From Arachis hypogaea (taxonomy: Eukaryota; Streptophyta; Magnoliopsida; Fabales; Fabaceae): 64,000 nucleotides of DNA. Location: positions 5,084,001 through 5,148,000 of the forward strand of contig NC_092040.1 of the NCBI RefSeq assembly GCF_003086295.3. The letters are read 5' to 3'. The notes under the pieces are model-generated. The model was not told the DNA's origin. It searched no databases and saw only the letters and a program-made list of their open reading frames with translations. The position numbers were made by a program, and so were the translations under genes. This document shows, one piece after another, positions 34,574 through 46,186 of the stretch; positions within the stretch are counted from its first letter, which is position 1, and each line of letters starts with the position of its first letter.

Positions 34574-36844
34574 TCACAGATACTCAGAGCCATGTTGGAA
34601 CCTCCCAACACCAAACTTAGAGTTTGACTGTGGGGGCTCTGTTTGACTCTGTTTTAAGAGAAGCTCTTCATGCTTCCTCTCCATGGTTACAGAGGGATAT
34701 CCTTGAGCCTTAAACACAAGGGATTCTTCATTCACTTGAATTATCAATTCTCCTCTGTCAACATCAATCACAGCCTTTGTTGTGGCTAGGAAGGGTCTGC
34801 CAAGGATGATGGATTCATCCATGCACTTCCCAGTCTCTAGGACTATAAAATCAGCAGGGATGTAATGGTCTTCAATCTTTACCAGAACATCCTCTACAAG
34901 TCCATAAGCTTTTTTTCTTGAATTGTCTGCCATCTCTAGTGAGATTCTTGCAGCTTGTACCTCAAAGATCCCTAGCTTCTCCATTACAGAGAGAGGCGTG
35001 AGGTTTATGCTTGACCCTAGGTCACACAGAGCCTTCTTGAAGGTCATGGTGCCTATGGTACAAGGTATTGAGAACTTCCCAGGGTCCTGTCTCTTTTGAG
35101 GTAATCTCTGCCTAGTCAAGTCATCCAGTTTTTTGGTGAGCAAAGGGGGCTCATCCTCCCAAGTCTCATTACCAAATAACTTGTCATTTAACTTCATGAT
35201 TGCTCCAAGGTATTTAGCAACTTGCTCTTCAGTGACATCTTCATCCTCTTCAGAGGAAGAATACTCATCAGAGCTCATGAATGGCAGAAGTAAATCCAAT
35301 AGAATCTCTATGGTCTCAGTGTGAGCCTTAGATTCCCATGATTCCTCATTAGGGAACTCATTTGAGGCCAGTGGACGTCCATTGAGGTCTTCCTCAGTGG
35401 CGCTCACTGCCTCTTTCTCCTCTCCAAGTTCGGCCATGTTGATGGCCTTACACCCTCCTTTTGGATTCTCTTCTGTATTGCTTGGAAGAGTACTATGAGG
35501 GAGTTCAGTAACTTTCTTACTCAGCTGACCCACTTGTGCCTCCAAGTTTCTAATGGAGGACCTTGTTTCAGTCATGAAACTTTGAGTGGTTTTGATTAAA
35601 TCAGAGACCATGGTTGCTAAGTCAGAGTGGCTCTGCTTAGAATTCTCTGTCTGTTGCTGAGAAGATGATGGAAAAGACTTGCCATTGCTAAACCTGTTTC
35701 TTCCACCATTATTGTTGTTGAAACCTTGTTAAGGTCTCTGTTGATCCTTCCATGAGAGATTTGGATGATTTCTCCATGAAGGATTATAGGTGTTTCCATA
35801 GGGTTCTCCCGTGTAATTCACCTCTTCCATTGAAGGGTTCTCAGGATCATAAGCTTCTTCTTCAGATAAAGCATCCTTAGTACTGCCTGGTGCAGCTTGC
35901 ATTCCAAACAGACTTTGAGAAATCATATTGACTTGCTGAGTCAATATTTTGTTCTGAGCCAATATGGCATTCAGAGTATCAATCTCAAGAACTCCTTTCT
36001 TTTGATTCGTCCCACTGTTCACAGGATTCCTTTCAAAAGTGTACATGAATTGGTTATTTACAACCATTTCAATGAGTTCTTGAGCTTCTGCAGGCGTCTT
36101 CTTTAGATGAAGAGATCCTCCAGCAGAGCTGTCCAATGACATCTTGGATAGTTCAGACAGACCATCATAGAAGATACCTATGATGCTCCATTCAGAAAGC
36201 ATGTCAGAGGGACACTTTCTGATCAATTGTTTGTATCTTTCCCAAGCTTCATAGAGGGATTTACCTTCCTTTTGTCTGAAGGTTTGGACTTCCACTCTAA
36301 GCTTACTCAATTTTTGAGGTGGAAAAAACTTTGCCAAGAAGGCATTGACTAGCTTTTCCCAAGAGTTCAGGCTTTCTTTAGGTTGTGAGTCCAACCATAT
36401 CCTAGCTCTGTCTCTTACAGCAAAAGGGAATAGCATAAGTCTGTAGACCTCAGGGTCAACCCCATTGGTCTTGACAGTGTCACAGATTTGCAAGAACTCA
36501 GATAAAAACTGATGAGGATCTTCCAATGGAAGTCCATGGAACTTGCAATTCTGTTGCATTAGAGAAACTAATTGAGGTTTAAGCTCAAAGTTGTTTGCTC
36601 CAATGGCAGGGATAGAGATGCTTCTCCCATAGAAGCCAGGAGTAGGTGCAGTAAAGTCACCCAGCACCTTCCTTGCATTGTTGGCATTGTTGTTGTTTTC
36701 GGCTGCCATGTCTTCTTCTTTGAAGAATTCTACTAGGTCCTCTACAGAGAGTTGTGCTTTAGCTTCTTTTAGCTTTCGCTTCAAGGTCCTTTCAGGTTTA
36801 GGATCAGCCTCAACAAGAATGCTTTTGTCTTTGCTCCTGCTCAT
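34574..36844 (-). pseudogene. Athila-like gag-protease polyprotein with one internal stop
   Basis: One frame of 757 codons from ATG 36844, broken only by TAA at 35729-35731 (codon 372). The gag part has MSRSKDKSILVEADPKPERT at the start and a Retrotrans_gag domain at about residues 110-215 (GLPLEDPHQFLSEFLQICDT, FPFAVRDRARIWLDSQPKES, FLAKFFPPQKLSKLR, YEAWERYKQLIRKCPSDMLS). After the stop, a heptad-like RSSIRNLEAQVGQLSKKV is followed by a retropepsin fold with the active-site triad region ALCDLGSSINLTPLSVME and the later flap/ILGRP motif (ESIILGRPFLATTKAVID). DLGSS replaces the usual DTGSS and is normal for this lineage. The frame ends at the protease, with no RT. A sequence typical of the region after integrase (aagcgcttgttgggaggcaa, opposite strand) follows immediately at about 34505-34530, implying a clean pol deletion. 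Confidence 0.85.
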
Positions 36845-36879
36845 ATAAAAGAGAAGAGAACAAGAAAATATGGAATCCT

Positions 36880-37500
36880 CTATGTCACAGTATAGAGATT
36901 CCTTGAGGTGTCAGAGGAAAAAGAAAAATAGAAGGAAGAGGTAGAAGAATTCGAACTTAGAAAGATAGAGTTCGAATTGTACATGTTAGTCCATAAATAG
37001 AAGAATGTGAGAAGAGGGGAAGAAATTTTCGAAAATAAATTTAAAAAGATTTTAAAAACATTTTGAAAAATTGAAGAATGATTTTCGAAAAATATGATTG
37101 GGAAAGAGATAAACTGTTTTTTGAAAAAGATTTTGAAATTAGAAATCAAAAAGATATGATTGAAAACTTATTTTTGAGAAAGATGTGATTAAGAAGATAT
37201 GATTGAAAAGATATAGTTTTAAAAAGATATGATTGAGAAGATATGATTTGGAAAAACAATTTAAAAAGATTTGATTTTTAAAATCAATGACTTGGCTAAC
37301 AAGAAAAGATATGATTCAAACATTAAACCTTTTTCAACAAAAAAGGCAACATACTTGAAATGTTGAATCAAATCATTAATTGTTAGCAAGTATTTTTGAA
37401 AATGGAAAGAAATTGATTTTGAAAATATATGATTGAAAAGATATGATTTGAAAAAGATTTGATTTTGAAAAATTTTGAAAACTTCAAAAAAATTTGAATT
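36880..37500. repeat. 5' UTR of the Athila-like element, GATATGATT-rich
   Basis: Between gag and the palindrome array, degenerate AAAGATATGATTTGA units recur from about 37090 to 37470. Open frames here are AT-driven and not considered genes. Confidence 0.6.
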
Positions 37501-37531
37501 AAAAACAAAATCTTCCCTCTTGTGCCATCCT

Positions 37532-37628
37532 AGCGTTAAACGCCCAGAATGGTATACATTCTGGCGTTTAACGCCCAAAACGCTACCCTTTTGGGCGTTA
37601 AACGCCCCCTGGCTGGCGTTTAAACGCC
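37532..37628. repeat. Four GGCGTTTAACGCC palindromes in the 5' UTR
   Basis: Copies at 37532-37544, 37563-37575, 37594-37606 and 37615-37628. The first three are spaced 31 bp apart, as in the array at 34.2 kb. Confidence 0.95.
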
Positions 37629-37629
37629 A

Positions 37630-38320
37630 GTTTTCCTTCTTCACTGGCCATTTTGAGCGCCCAGCTTTTTCTGTGTAATTCCTCTGCTGTATGTTCTGAA
37701 TCTTCAATTCTCTGTATTATTGACTTGAAAAGACACAAATTAAAATTTTTTTGGATTTTTAATGATGAGAAAAAATCAAAATGCAACTAAAATCAAATAA
37801 ACAATGCATGCAAGACACCAAACTTAGAAGTTTGTATACTACTGACACTAACAAATTGAGAATGCATATGAGAAACAACAAAACACACAAAACAAGAGAA
37901 TTTCAAGATCAGAGCAAGTAAATCATCAAGAACAACTTGAAGATCAATGAAGACACATGAAAAATGCAAGAAGAACAGAAACATGCAATCGACACCAAAC
38001 TTAAAATGAGACACTAGACTCAAACACGAAATATTTTTGGTTTTTTCGAAAATTATATGGAGAAGAAAATAAAGAGATTCAAAATTTTTAATAAGAATTC
38101 CAGGAATCATGCAATGTTAGTCTAAAGCTTCAGTCTAAAGGAATTAGACATGGCTAGCCAAGCTTCAGCAGGACATTGCATTCAAGAGCTAAATTGATGA
38201 GAATCAATCAGCTTTGGTGATGATGAAAACATCACCTTGAAACACTAGAATTCATTCTTAAAAAAATCTGAAAAATACCTAATCTAAGCAACAAGATGAA
38301 CAGTTGTCCAAACTCAAACA
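37630..38320. other. Leader of the Athila-like element between PBS and palindrome array
   Basis: AT-rich untranslated leader. It contains the phrase acaccaaacttagaagtttg (37816) and a second ACACCAAACTTAAAATG copy (37994), related to the ACACCAAACTTAAATTG beside the other LTR (31695). No gene. Confidence 0.5.
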
Positions 38321-38339
38321 ATCCCCGACAACGGCGCCA
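38321..38339 (-). promoter_or_regulatory. Primer binding site, tRNA-Asp type
   Basis: The minus strand reads TGGCGCCGTTGTCGGGGAT, six bases from the LTR edge at 38346. It is complementary to the 3' end of plant tRNA-Asp with one mismatch by recall. This fixes the element's orientation. Confidence 0.8.
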
Positions 38340-38345
38340 AAAACT

Positions 38346-39967
38346 TGGTGCACGAAATTGTGATCATCAATGGCGCCATCAACATGGTACGCTCAATTGC
38401 AATCTCAACTCTTTATCACAACTTCGCACAACTAACCAGCAAGTGCACTGGGTCATCCAAGTAATAAACCTTACGCGAGTAAGGGTCGATCCCACGGAGA
38501 TTGTTGGTATGAAGCAAGCTATGGTCATCTTGTAAATCTCAGTCAGGCATATTCAAATGGTTATGAATGATTTATGAATAAAGCATAAAATAAAGATAGA
38601 GATACTTATGTAATTCATTAGTGAGAATTTCAGATAAGCGTATGGAGATACTTTATCCCTTCCGTCTCTCTGCTTTCCTACTGTCTTCATCCAATCCTTC
38701 TTACTCCTTTCCATGGCAAGCTGTATGTTGGGCATCACCGTTGTCAATGGCTATAGTCCCGTCCTCTCAGTGAAAATGTTCAACGCGCTCTGTCACAGCA
38801 CGGCTATTCAGCTGTCGGTTCTCGATCATGTCAGAATAGAATCCAGTGATTCTTTTGCGTCTGTCACTAACGCCCCACAATCGCGAGTTTGAAGCTCGTC
38901 ACAGTCATTCAATCTTTGAATCCTACTCAGAATGCCACAGACAAGGTTTAGACCTTCCGGATTCTCTTGAATGCCGCCATCAATTCTAGCTTATACCACG
39001 AAGATTCCAATTAAGGGATCCAAGAGATATCCACTCAATCTAAGGTAGAAGGGAGGTGGTTGTCAGGCACACGTTAATAGGTGAGAATGATGATGAGTGT
39101 CACGGATCATCACATTCATCAAGTTGAGGAACAAGTGATATCTTAGAACAAGAATAAGCTGAATTGAATAGAAGAACAATAGTAATTACATTAATACTCG
39201 AGGTACAGCAGAGCTCCACACCTTAATCTATGGTGTGTAGAAACTCCACCGTTGAAAATACATAAGTGATAATAGTGATCATTGGCTTCAGCCCCATAGA
39301 GGGAACCAGAAGAACCAAGATCTGATCTAAGATCTAAAGTGATCAAAAGATATAAATACAATAGCAAAAGGTCCTACTTATAGAGAACTAGTAGCTTAGG
39401 GTTTACAAATATGAGTAAATGACATAAAAATCCACTTTCGGGCCCACTTGGTGTGTGCTTGGGCTGAGCATTGAAGCATTTTCGTGTAGAGACTCTTCTT
39501 GGAGTTAAACGCCAGCTTTTGTGCCAGTTTGGGCGTTTAACTCCCATTCTTGTGCCAGTTCCGGCGTTTTACGCCAGAATTCTTGAGCTGACTTGGAACG
39601 CCTGTTTGGCCCATCAAATCTCGAGCAAAGTATGGACTATTATACATTGCTGGAAAGTCCAGGATGTCTACTTTTCAACACAATTGAGAGCGCGCCAATT
39701 GGGCTTATGTAGCTCCAGAAAATCCACTTCGAGTACAGGGAGATCAGAATCCAACAGCATCTGCAGTCCTTTTCAGCCTCTGAATCAGATTTTTGCTCAG
39801 ATCCCTCAATTTTAGCCAGAAAATACCTGAAATCATAGAAAAACACACAAACTCATAGTAAAGTCCAGAAAAGTGAATTTTAACTAAAAACTAATAAAAA
39901 TATAATAAAAACTAACTAAAACATACTAAAAACAATGCCTAAAAGCGTATAAATTATCCGCTCATCA
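38346..39967 (-). repeat. LTR of the Athila-like element (5' LTR in its own orientation)
   Basis: Direct copy of 30062-31692. Better preserved palindromes here: GGAGTTAAACGCC 39501-39513, GGGCGTTTAACTCCC 39531-39545, GGCGTTTTACGCC 39563-39575, again on a spacing of about 31 bp. Confidence 0.93.
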
Positions 39968-39972
39968 ACTGG

Positions 39973-40021
39973 GCTTTTAATCATTTTGAGCCTGGCTAAA
40001 TTATAGGCCAGTGCATGAACA
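39973..40021 (-). repeat. Left LTR of the Tat-like element, second part
   Basis: The 49 bp after the inner insertion align with the end of the right LTR (ggccagtgcatgaaca). Next to it, 40022-40030 reads TGGGGGTAT on the minus strand, the polypurine tract, so this is the 3' LTR in the element's orientation. Confidence 0.85.
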
Positions 40022-40030
40022 ATACCCCCA

Positions 40031-41690
40031 TTCAAGGTCGAACTTTACGAAGTTGGGCTCAAGCAATCAGATTACCAAGTCGAAATGTTGAGCTGTGGAG
40101 AAGTTGTTTAATAGTTTGAGGTCTGAAGCCAATAAGATCGGTTGACTTGACGTAACTTGAATGTTGTAACGTTTTCTTAACGTTACTCTGTAATCATATG
40201 TGCATTTTTTTTAGCGTTAGTTTCGTACAACTCGTTCAGTTCGAGTTGTTTTGAGGATGCATGACTTGTTTTAATACAAATCACCTTTCTGAAACTTATT
40301 ATGATTTTGTATAACTCGTTTTATACCGAGTTGATTTGAAGGTTGTAGAGTTGTTGCACGACTTTGTTTTTGGTATAAATCGCTTATTTTGAGATATGAT
40401 TATTTCTTGATCTAATTTCATGCAACTCGTTTAAATCTGAGCTGGTTTTAGGACTTCACGACTTGTTTTAAGTACAAGTTGTTTACTTTGAGTCCTTTTA
40501 AATTATCAGATCATCTTTATAACCATAAGACTTTGTTGCTTTATCCATTGTGCCCCTGCTCGAGGTCGCGCATCATGAAGTTGGACTCGAGCGATAAAGT
40601 GGGTCGGATGGTTAAGTCGGATTTTTGAAGTCAAATTTTCATAAAGTCTTTCAATGATTTGTTCAACTTGTTCGATTCGAGTTGTTTCTAGAGTGATAGA
40701 ATTTTGTACGATTTGTTTTCAATACAAACCGCTTATAACATATGGTTATTTTTTACTCGATTTCATTCAACTCATGAGTTTGAGTTGTTTTAAATCATCA
40801 AACCGTATTATAACCATTGGACACCAATTTGAACCTCGTTGCTTTATCCGAGTGACCGTTTAACAGGTCGGCTCGTGATTTTTGCACTTTGTTGAGCATA
40901 AAATTGGTGTCTTAGGTGAAGGGATTATATACTTATTCCATCTCCTTTCTAGTTTTTATAAGGTTGTCATTCTTGTGTATGATACAACTTGTTTTACCCA
41001 AGCTATTTTGTTTGGAGGATTGTTTTTAAGTTTCGATTTTGTTCAAAATGTTTTTACCGTCCTTTTATTCCTTTTCAACTCTTTTTTTGTACAAGTCATT
41101 TGGTTGGAAGATTGTTTTTATATTTTGATTTTGTTCAAAATTTTTACAATCCTTTCTTTCCTTTTAGACTCGATTCTATACGAGTCGTTTGGTTAAAGGA
41201 TGGTTTTTCTTGTCATTTTTTGCTTTTACCCTTTTTATGGCTTTCTTAGCTTTTACAATACATGCTTTGGACTTATCATTTTCGACATTCTCCTAACTCG
41301 TTTTTCGTACGAATTTGCGGGTTATAGGATTGTTTTTACGATTTTGATTTTATTTCAATTCGTTTATACAATCCTTCGTTGAACTCAAACCTCATCGCTT
41401 CAAGAAAGTCGGATTAAATCTCTTTTTTTGAGACTCGATTACGACCATGCCGCCTTTTAATAGGTCGGTCGTGTTTTATATATTAAGTTACTTTTGCGAT
41501 TTGTTTTAGGATTGCCTATTCCCGACTTGTTTTTCGTACAAGTGATTTGATGAGGTCGGTATCGATTCGCTTATGTAACTTCTTACACCAATTTGAACTT
41601 CGTCGCTTTATCTTGCCGACCAATCAGGTCGGGCAATAACTTTCACGCTTTGTCGAGCTTAAATTGGTGCATTTTAATTGTAAAAAATCA
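40031..41690 (-). repeat. 3' untranslated region of the Tat-like element, degenerate repeats
   Basis: It consists largely of diverged repeats of CAACTCGTTT...CGAGTTGTTTT and GATTTTGTTCAAAATGTTTTTA type (for example 40225-40500 and 41030-41160). Open frames on the plus strand (such as 40882-41196) come from this composition. Long repeat-bearing 3' UTRs are typical of the Tat lineage. Confidence 0.6.
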
Positions 41691-43560
41691 ATTTTTATAA
41701 GAAATTGTAGTATTCCCTTATGTTGGAGGCATGTCACGGCCTGGGTAGTTTGTCATCCTTGAGGTCGGACATTTCGTTTCCTAAGACTTCACGGTCTTTT
41801 CCAGTATGCTGTCAGTTTTTCTTCGCCCGACCTCTATAACCCGATATTATTTCTTATCAGGATGAGGTCTTCTGTGGCGAATCTTGTCGTACCTCGTAGC
41901 CATCCTTTGTCTCGAAACATCTTTTCTTATCTGAGTTTGCTCTCGAATTTCTGGAAGGAGGTTAAGCTCTTCTTTTGTGCTCTGACTTTATTGTAGAATG
42001 TTGCTCCTAGTTTTTTTTATTTATGTCGATGGGAATCATGGCTTCTGTGCCACATGCATGTCGAAAGATATATTTTTCTGTGGTAGTTTGAGTTGTTCCA
42101 TATGCTTATAGCATTTGTGTGAGCTCTGAAAAGTCAATTAGTAGAAGTCAACTCGTAATACCTTTTTGGCTAGTGACCATGCTACTAAGTGATTTTCATA
42201 GATGCCACTATAGACTTCTTCTAAGACTTCCTCAGTTTTGGAGGTTGGGACGCACTTCAGTAAGGGTGTAAGTATTCCTCTTCTATAGAAAACGCTATGA
42301 ACCAAAGAATAGTTTTGTACTTTCCTTATGAGTCTACTTGCTTTCCTTTCTTCTTTAGTCTACTTGCTTTCCTTTCTTCTTTAGGGATGATTTCGAATTT
42401 GAGATATTCAATAATAGGAATCATCCATCCCAAGTTTAGATTGGAGATTGTCAGTGCATCTGACTTGTCGACTTCCTTAGCCATTGATGGTATGTGGGGA
42501 GTTTTATGGATCAGGCTTTTATTGTTACCCCCTGGTTTAGTGCTAGTCAATTTGGAGAGGGCATTAGCTCGATAATTGAGTTTTCGAGTTATGTGCCTCA
42601 CCTCTGTTTTCTAAAATTGTCCGAGTTGCTCTAGTGTTTTCTCTAAGTACCTTTCATGTTATGATCTTTAGCTTGGTAATCCCCATTTATCTAGTAGGTT
42701 TCACTTGGGAGTCACTAAACACTATGACTTTTAATGCTTCCATTTCTTTGGCTAGCCTTAAGCAATAATCATGACTTCGTACTCTACTTGGTTGTTGGAG
42801 GTTGAAAACTCAAATTTTAATGAGAGCTCTACTAGAATTCCTTTTTCATTCTCAATAATGATTCATATTCCACTACCAGCTTTATTTGAGGATCCATCCA
42901 CATACAAATGCCAAGTTGTTAGACTTTCTTGTTGTTCTCATGTGTATTCGGCGAACTATTGAGATTTGATTGCTGTACAAGTTTCGTATTTGAGGTCCAA
43001 CTCGGATAATTTCACAGCCCATTGTAGCATTCGAGCTGCAATGTTAGTCTTTTGGAGAATATGCTTCGTAGGTTGGTTAGTTTGGACTATGATAGTGTGG
43101 GCTTAGAAGTAAGGTCAGAGCCTTCTAGAGACTAGGACGAGGGCATAGACGTTTTTTTTTATTTTTTGGTAGTTCAATTCTGCCCCCTGTAATGCCTTAC
43201 TCATGAAATAAATAAGTTGTTGCCCCTCTTTATCGTCTCGGACAAGGGCTGAGGCTATGACCTTATCTGTAATGGCTAAGTACAGTACGAGTTCTTCTCC
43301 TTCTTTGACTCGAGTTAGAATTGGTGGTTAGCTCAAGAATTTTTTGAAATCTTAGAAGGCTTGCTCGCATTCTTTGGTCCATGTGATGTCGTGCCTTTTT
43401 CGTGGTAGGACAAAGCTAAAGCTACTCTATCTTCAGCAAGTCCTCTTGTGATAATGTGGACACACCGATCCAGAGCGTTTATAGGCTTTTGGCAATCTTT
43501 CTCTATCTTTGCACTCCTATCTTCTTTTGCAATCCAGCGTTATTATAGCAATGTATCTAT
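41690..43560 (-). pseudogene. pol remnants of the Tat-like element: RT end, RNase H, integrase pieces
   Basis: Read right to left on the minus strand. First comes the C-terminal RT/connection part (ITWTKECEQAF, ILTRVKEGEELVLYLAITDK and SALVRDDKEGQQLIYFMSKA, near 43180-43400). Next is AARMLQWAVKLSELDLKYET (43000-43050), then RNase H with WHLYVDGSSNKAGSGIGIII (about 42860-42930). A linker follows at 42601-42326 (YRANALSKLTSTKPGGNNKS). Last are integrase scraps ending LPRP and HASNIREYY near 41700-41750. Most of the integrase core and all of the RT catalytic domain are gone, with several stops. A 25-bp direct duplication lies at about 42323-42373. Confidence 0.75.
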
Positions 43561-43600
43561 CTAACCAACTTTCTCTAGCCACTTTTTTAATCACATTTCT

Positions 43601-44494
43601 TCAATCATAACACTCATTGGTAGAGTGGCCATATACTTGATGGTACTCATAGTAATCTTCGAGTTTTGTCCAAGCTGTTTTCCTTTTTTTCTTTGGTTCT
43701 TTCTCTTTGGCTTGGGCTAGATATGGGTTGTGCTGCCTCGGGGCAGGCTCTCTCAACCAAGCAGTTTCTTCCATGTTGATGTACTTCTTGGTTCGCTCTT
43801 GTACTTCGTACAAAGAGGTTGGGTATCTCTTTGATATGGATTGGGAGAAGGGTCCTTCTTTGAGGTCGTTGACCAGTCCCATGATGAGTGCTTTAGTAGG
43901 TAGGTTCTAAATCTCCAAACACACTTTGTTGAATCTTTTCATATAAGTCCGTAGGGATTCTCTGGCTTCTTGCTTTACTCCTAAGAGGCTTGCCACATGC
44001 TTGACCTTATCCTTTTGGATGGAGAATCGGGTAAGAAAGCTTCTTGCCAAATCATTGAAGCATGTGACCGATCTAGGTGGTAAACTATTAAACTATTTCA
44101 TAGCCACCTTGGTTAATGTTGTTGGGAAGACTTTACAAAAAATTATATTCGACGCGTCTGCCAAGTACATGCGACTCTTGAAATTGCTCAGATGATGCCT
44201 CGGGTCGGTGGTTCTATCATCAAGATCCATGTCTGAGCTTTTAAAATTTCTATGGGACTTTACCCCACATGATTTCTTCTATGAATGGATCTTTGTTTGT
44301 GAGAGATGTTTTGTCTCGGTCAGCTCTAGTTCTTCTACCCTTGAAGTCAAACTCCAGTTTCGAGAGCTTTTCTTCTAATTTCCTTTGTCGTCGAGCTTCC
44401 TTTCTCATAGCTCTTTTAGTTTTTCGTTGCCACTCCAACTCCTGCTCGAGTTGTTCCGGCAAATCTTGATGTCCGTGGACAAGTTCCATGATAT
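43601..44494 (-). pseudogene. gag remnant of the Tat-like element
   Basis: Minus-strand pieces, starting at 44494: ELVHGHQDLPEQLEQELEWQ then a basic coiled coil (RKEARRQRKLEEKLSKLEF) down to 44250. Further down in the same strand is a gag segment ending LMGLVNDLKEGPFSQSISKR, then SLYEVQERTKKYINMEETAW and a zinc-knuckle relic YYEYHQVYGHSTNECYD (43601-43650). The coding sequence upstream of 44494 is interrupted by the solo LTR and should resume at 45952. Stops and frameshifts are present. Confidence 0.7.
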
Positions 44495-45946
44495 TGATAA
44501 ACCCCATTTTTAAGGTTTATCTTGTGCTTAATTTAGGGGATTTTTATTACCTTTCTCTCACATTTATCCAAGGAAATGGCATAGTTTCATGATTGTCTCC
44601 TAATTTGTGCTTAAGTGTGAAACATGCTTTTTAAGCCTTAATTAGCTAAATTTAATTCACCTTTGATTCCACTAGATGCCTTAATATGTTTGTTAGTGAA
44701 TTTAGATTGGAAATGTTAGGAATGGATTAAAGGGATGAAGAGGAAAAGCATGCAAGTGGAGAACTCATGGAAAATCAAGGATTTGGGATGAACTCATCGA
44801 TGCGCAGACGTGGATTGTGGAGTCGCATGGCGACGCGTACGCGTACATGGCGCCTACACGTCGATGCTCGCACGTGACTCACTTAAAGGCAAAATGTTGG
44901 GGGCGAATTCTGGAATTCCCATGCCCAGATCCAACTCACTTCTGAGGCTATTTAAGACAGAATTCAAGGGGGAGTCAACACATGAGAATCACTTCATCGG
45001 ATTAGTTAGTTTAGTTTAGTTTTGGAGGGAAAGTTAGTTTCTAGAGAGAGAAGCTCTCTCTTATCTCTAGAATTAGGATTAGGTTAGATCTAGATTAGGA
45101 ATTCTTAGATCTAGGTTAATTTCATGCTTTGATTTACTTTTCCTTTTGTAATTCTAGTTCTTATACATCTCCTCTCTTTGGTTTAGCATTTAATTCCTGT
45201 AATTTTCTACTTTTATGTTGATGCACTTTTATTCTTCCATTTTTCTTTTATGCAATTTCATGTTTCATGTTCCTTTATTGCTTAATTGAATTGTTGTTGT
45301 TAATTTTCTTACAATTGAGTGGTGTAGATTTGCTTTTATTGCAATCTTATTATGCTTTTTTTTATGCATTCCAAGTGCTTGATAAAATGCTTAGAAGGAT
45401 GTTAGAGTAGAATTTTATGTTCTTGACTTGGGATGATAACTTAGGAATTCTTGAGTCACTAATGTCCAAGTAATTGACGATTGGAAGCCGTGGAATCTAG
45501 CCATCACTAGTTGATTTAGTGGATAGCCAGGACTTATGGACTTGGATTGATATAGCTCATTTGACTTTCCTTTACTAGTTAGAGGATGATTTAATAGGAT
45601 TGATCCTTGCCAATTCTCATGTTGTGGTTAGTGATAGGGATAGAGATCTTTGACCACCAAACCTTGCCAAGACCTTTTTGTCATTTGATTTTCATTGCAA
45701 TTTACTTTTCTTGTTTCTTATCCAAAATCCCAAAAATATACAACTCATAACCAATAACAAGAACACTACCCTGCAATTTCTTTGAGAGACGACCCGAGGT
45801 TTAAATACTTCGGTTATTAGATTTATTAGGGGTTTGTACTTGTGACAAACAAATTTTTGTATGAAAGGATTAATGTTGGTTTAGAAAATATACTTGCAAC
45901 GAGACTTCATTAGCAAAAATATATACCATCAAAAATCTAATCATCA
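44495..45946. mobile_element. Solo LTR, 1452 bp, inserted in gag of the Tat-like element
   Basis: Starts TGATAAACCCC and ends CTAATCATCA. It is flanked by perfect 5-bp duplications GATAT (44490-44494 and 45947-45951). A GC-rich patch with GACGCGTACGCGTAC lies at about 44830-44850. No internal region or second LTR. A short minus frame starting MGFI at 44507 runs out of this LTR into gag by chance. Confidence 0.88.
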
Positions 45947-45951
45947 GATAT

Positions 45952-46186
45952 CTGTGGGATTTCTTGGCCTGGATGTTTCAAGTCGCTGTATTTTCGAGCT
46001 TATCCTGTGTCCTTCCGTGTTTGAAGTGTATGCATCTCTGGCCGTACCTCTCCCTCTATCATCTTAGGGAGGTATGACTAACTTCCGTTTGTCGTTGTGT
46101 TGTTCTTCTTCTTCGGCTTTTGAATCGAAAGTTGTGAGTCCGTCCTCAGGGTTATCGTCTGCCATCTTACGATCTTGATCTCCAGG
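45952..46186 (-). other. Upstream gag and leader of the Tat-like element
   Basis: The piece between the solo LTR and the PBS is the 5' end of the Tat-like internal region. It is too degraded to translate convincingly. Confidence 0.5.

Larger units (their letters stand above)
30062..39967 (-). mobile_element. Athila-like non-autonomous LTR retrotransposon, 9.9 kb, nested
   Basis: LTRs 30062-31692 (1631 bp) and 38346-39967 (1622 bp) begin TGGTGCACGA and end GCTCATCA. The element is flanked by perfect ACTGG duplications (30057-30061 and 39968-39972). By hand I count about 35 substitutions and a few small indels between LTRs, roughly 2 percent, so the insertion is recent. The coding strand is minus. 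In transcription order: LTR (38346-39967), PBS, 5' UTR, gag-protease, a palindrome array, a plant-transposon-protein ORF, then LTR (30062-31692). Reverse transcriptase, RNase H and integrase are missing entirely, so it would need enzymes from a related autonomous element. Confidence 0.93.

Noticed and set aside
40882..41382. Plus-strand Phe-rich open frames resembling membrane proteins
   Set aside because: They fall in the degenerate T-rich 3' UTR of the Tat-like element, whose coding strand is minus.
44250..44507. A start codon MGFI at 44507 for the gag fragment
   Set aside because: The ATG belongs to the inserted solo LTR (edge at 44495). The true gag sequence begins beyond the insertion.
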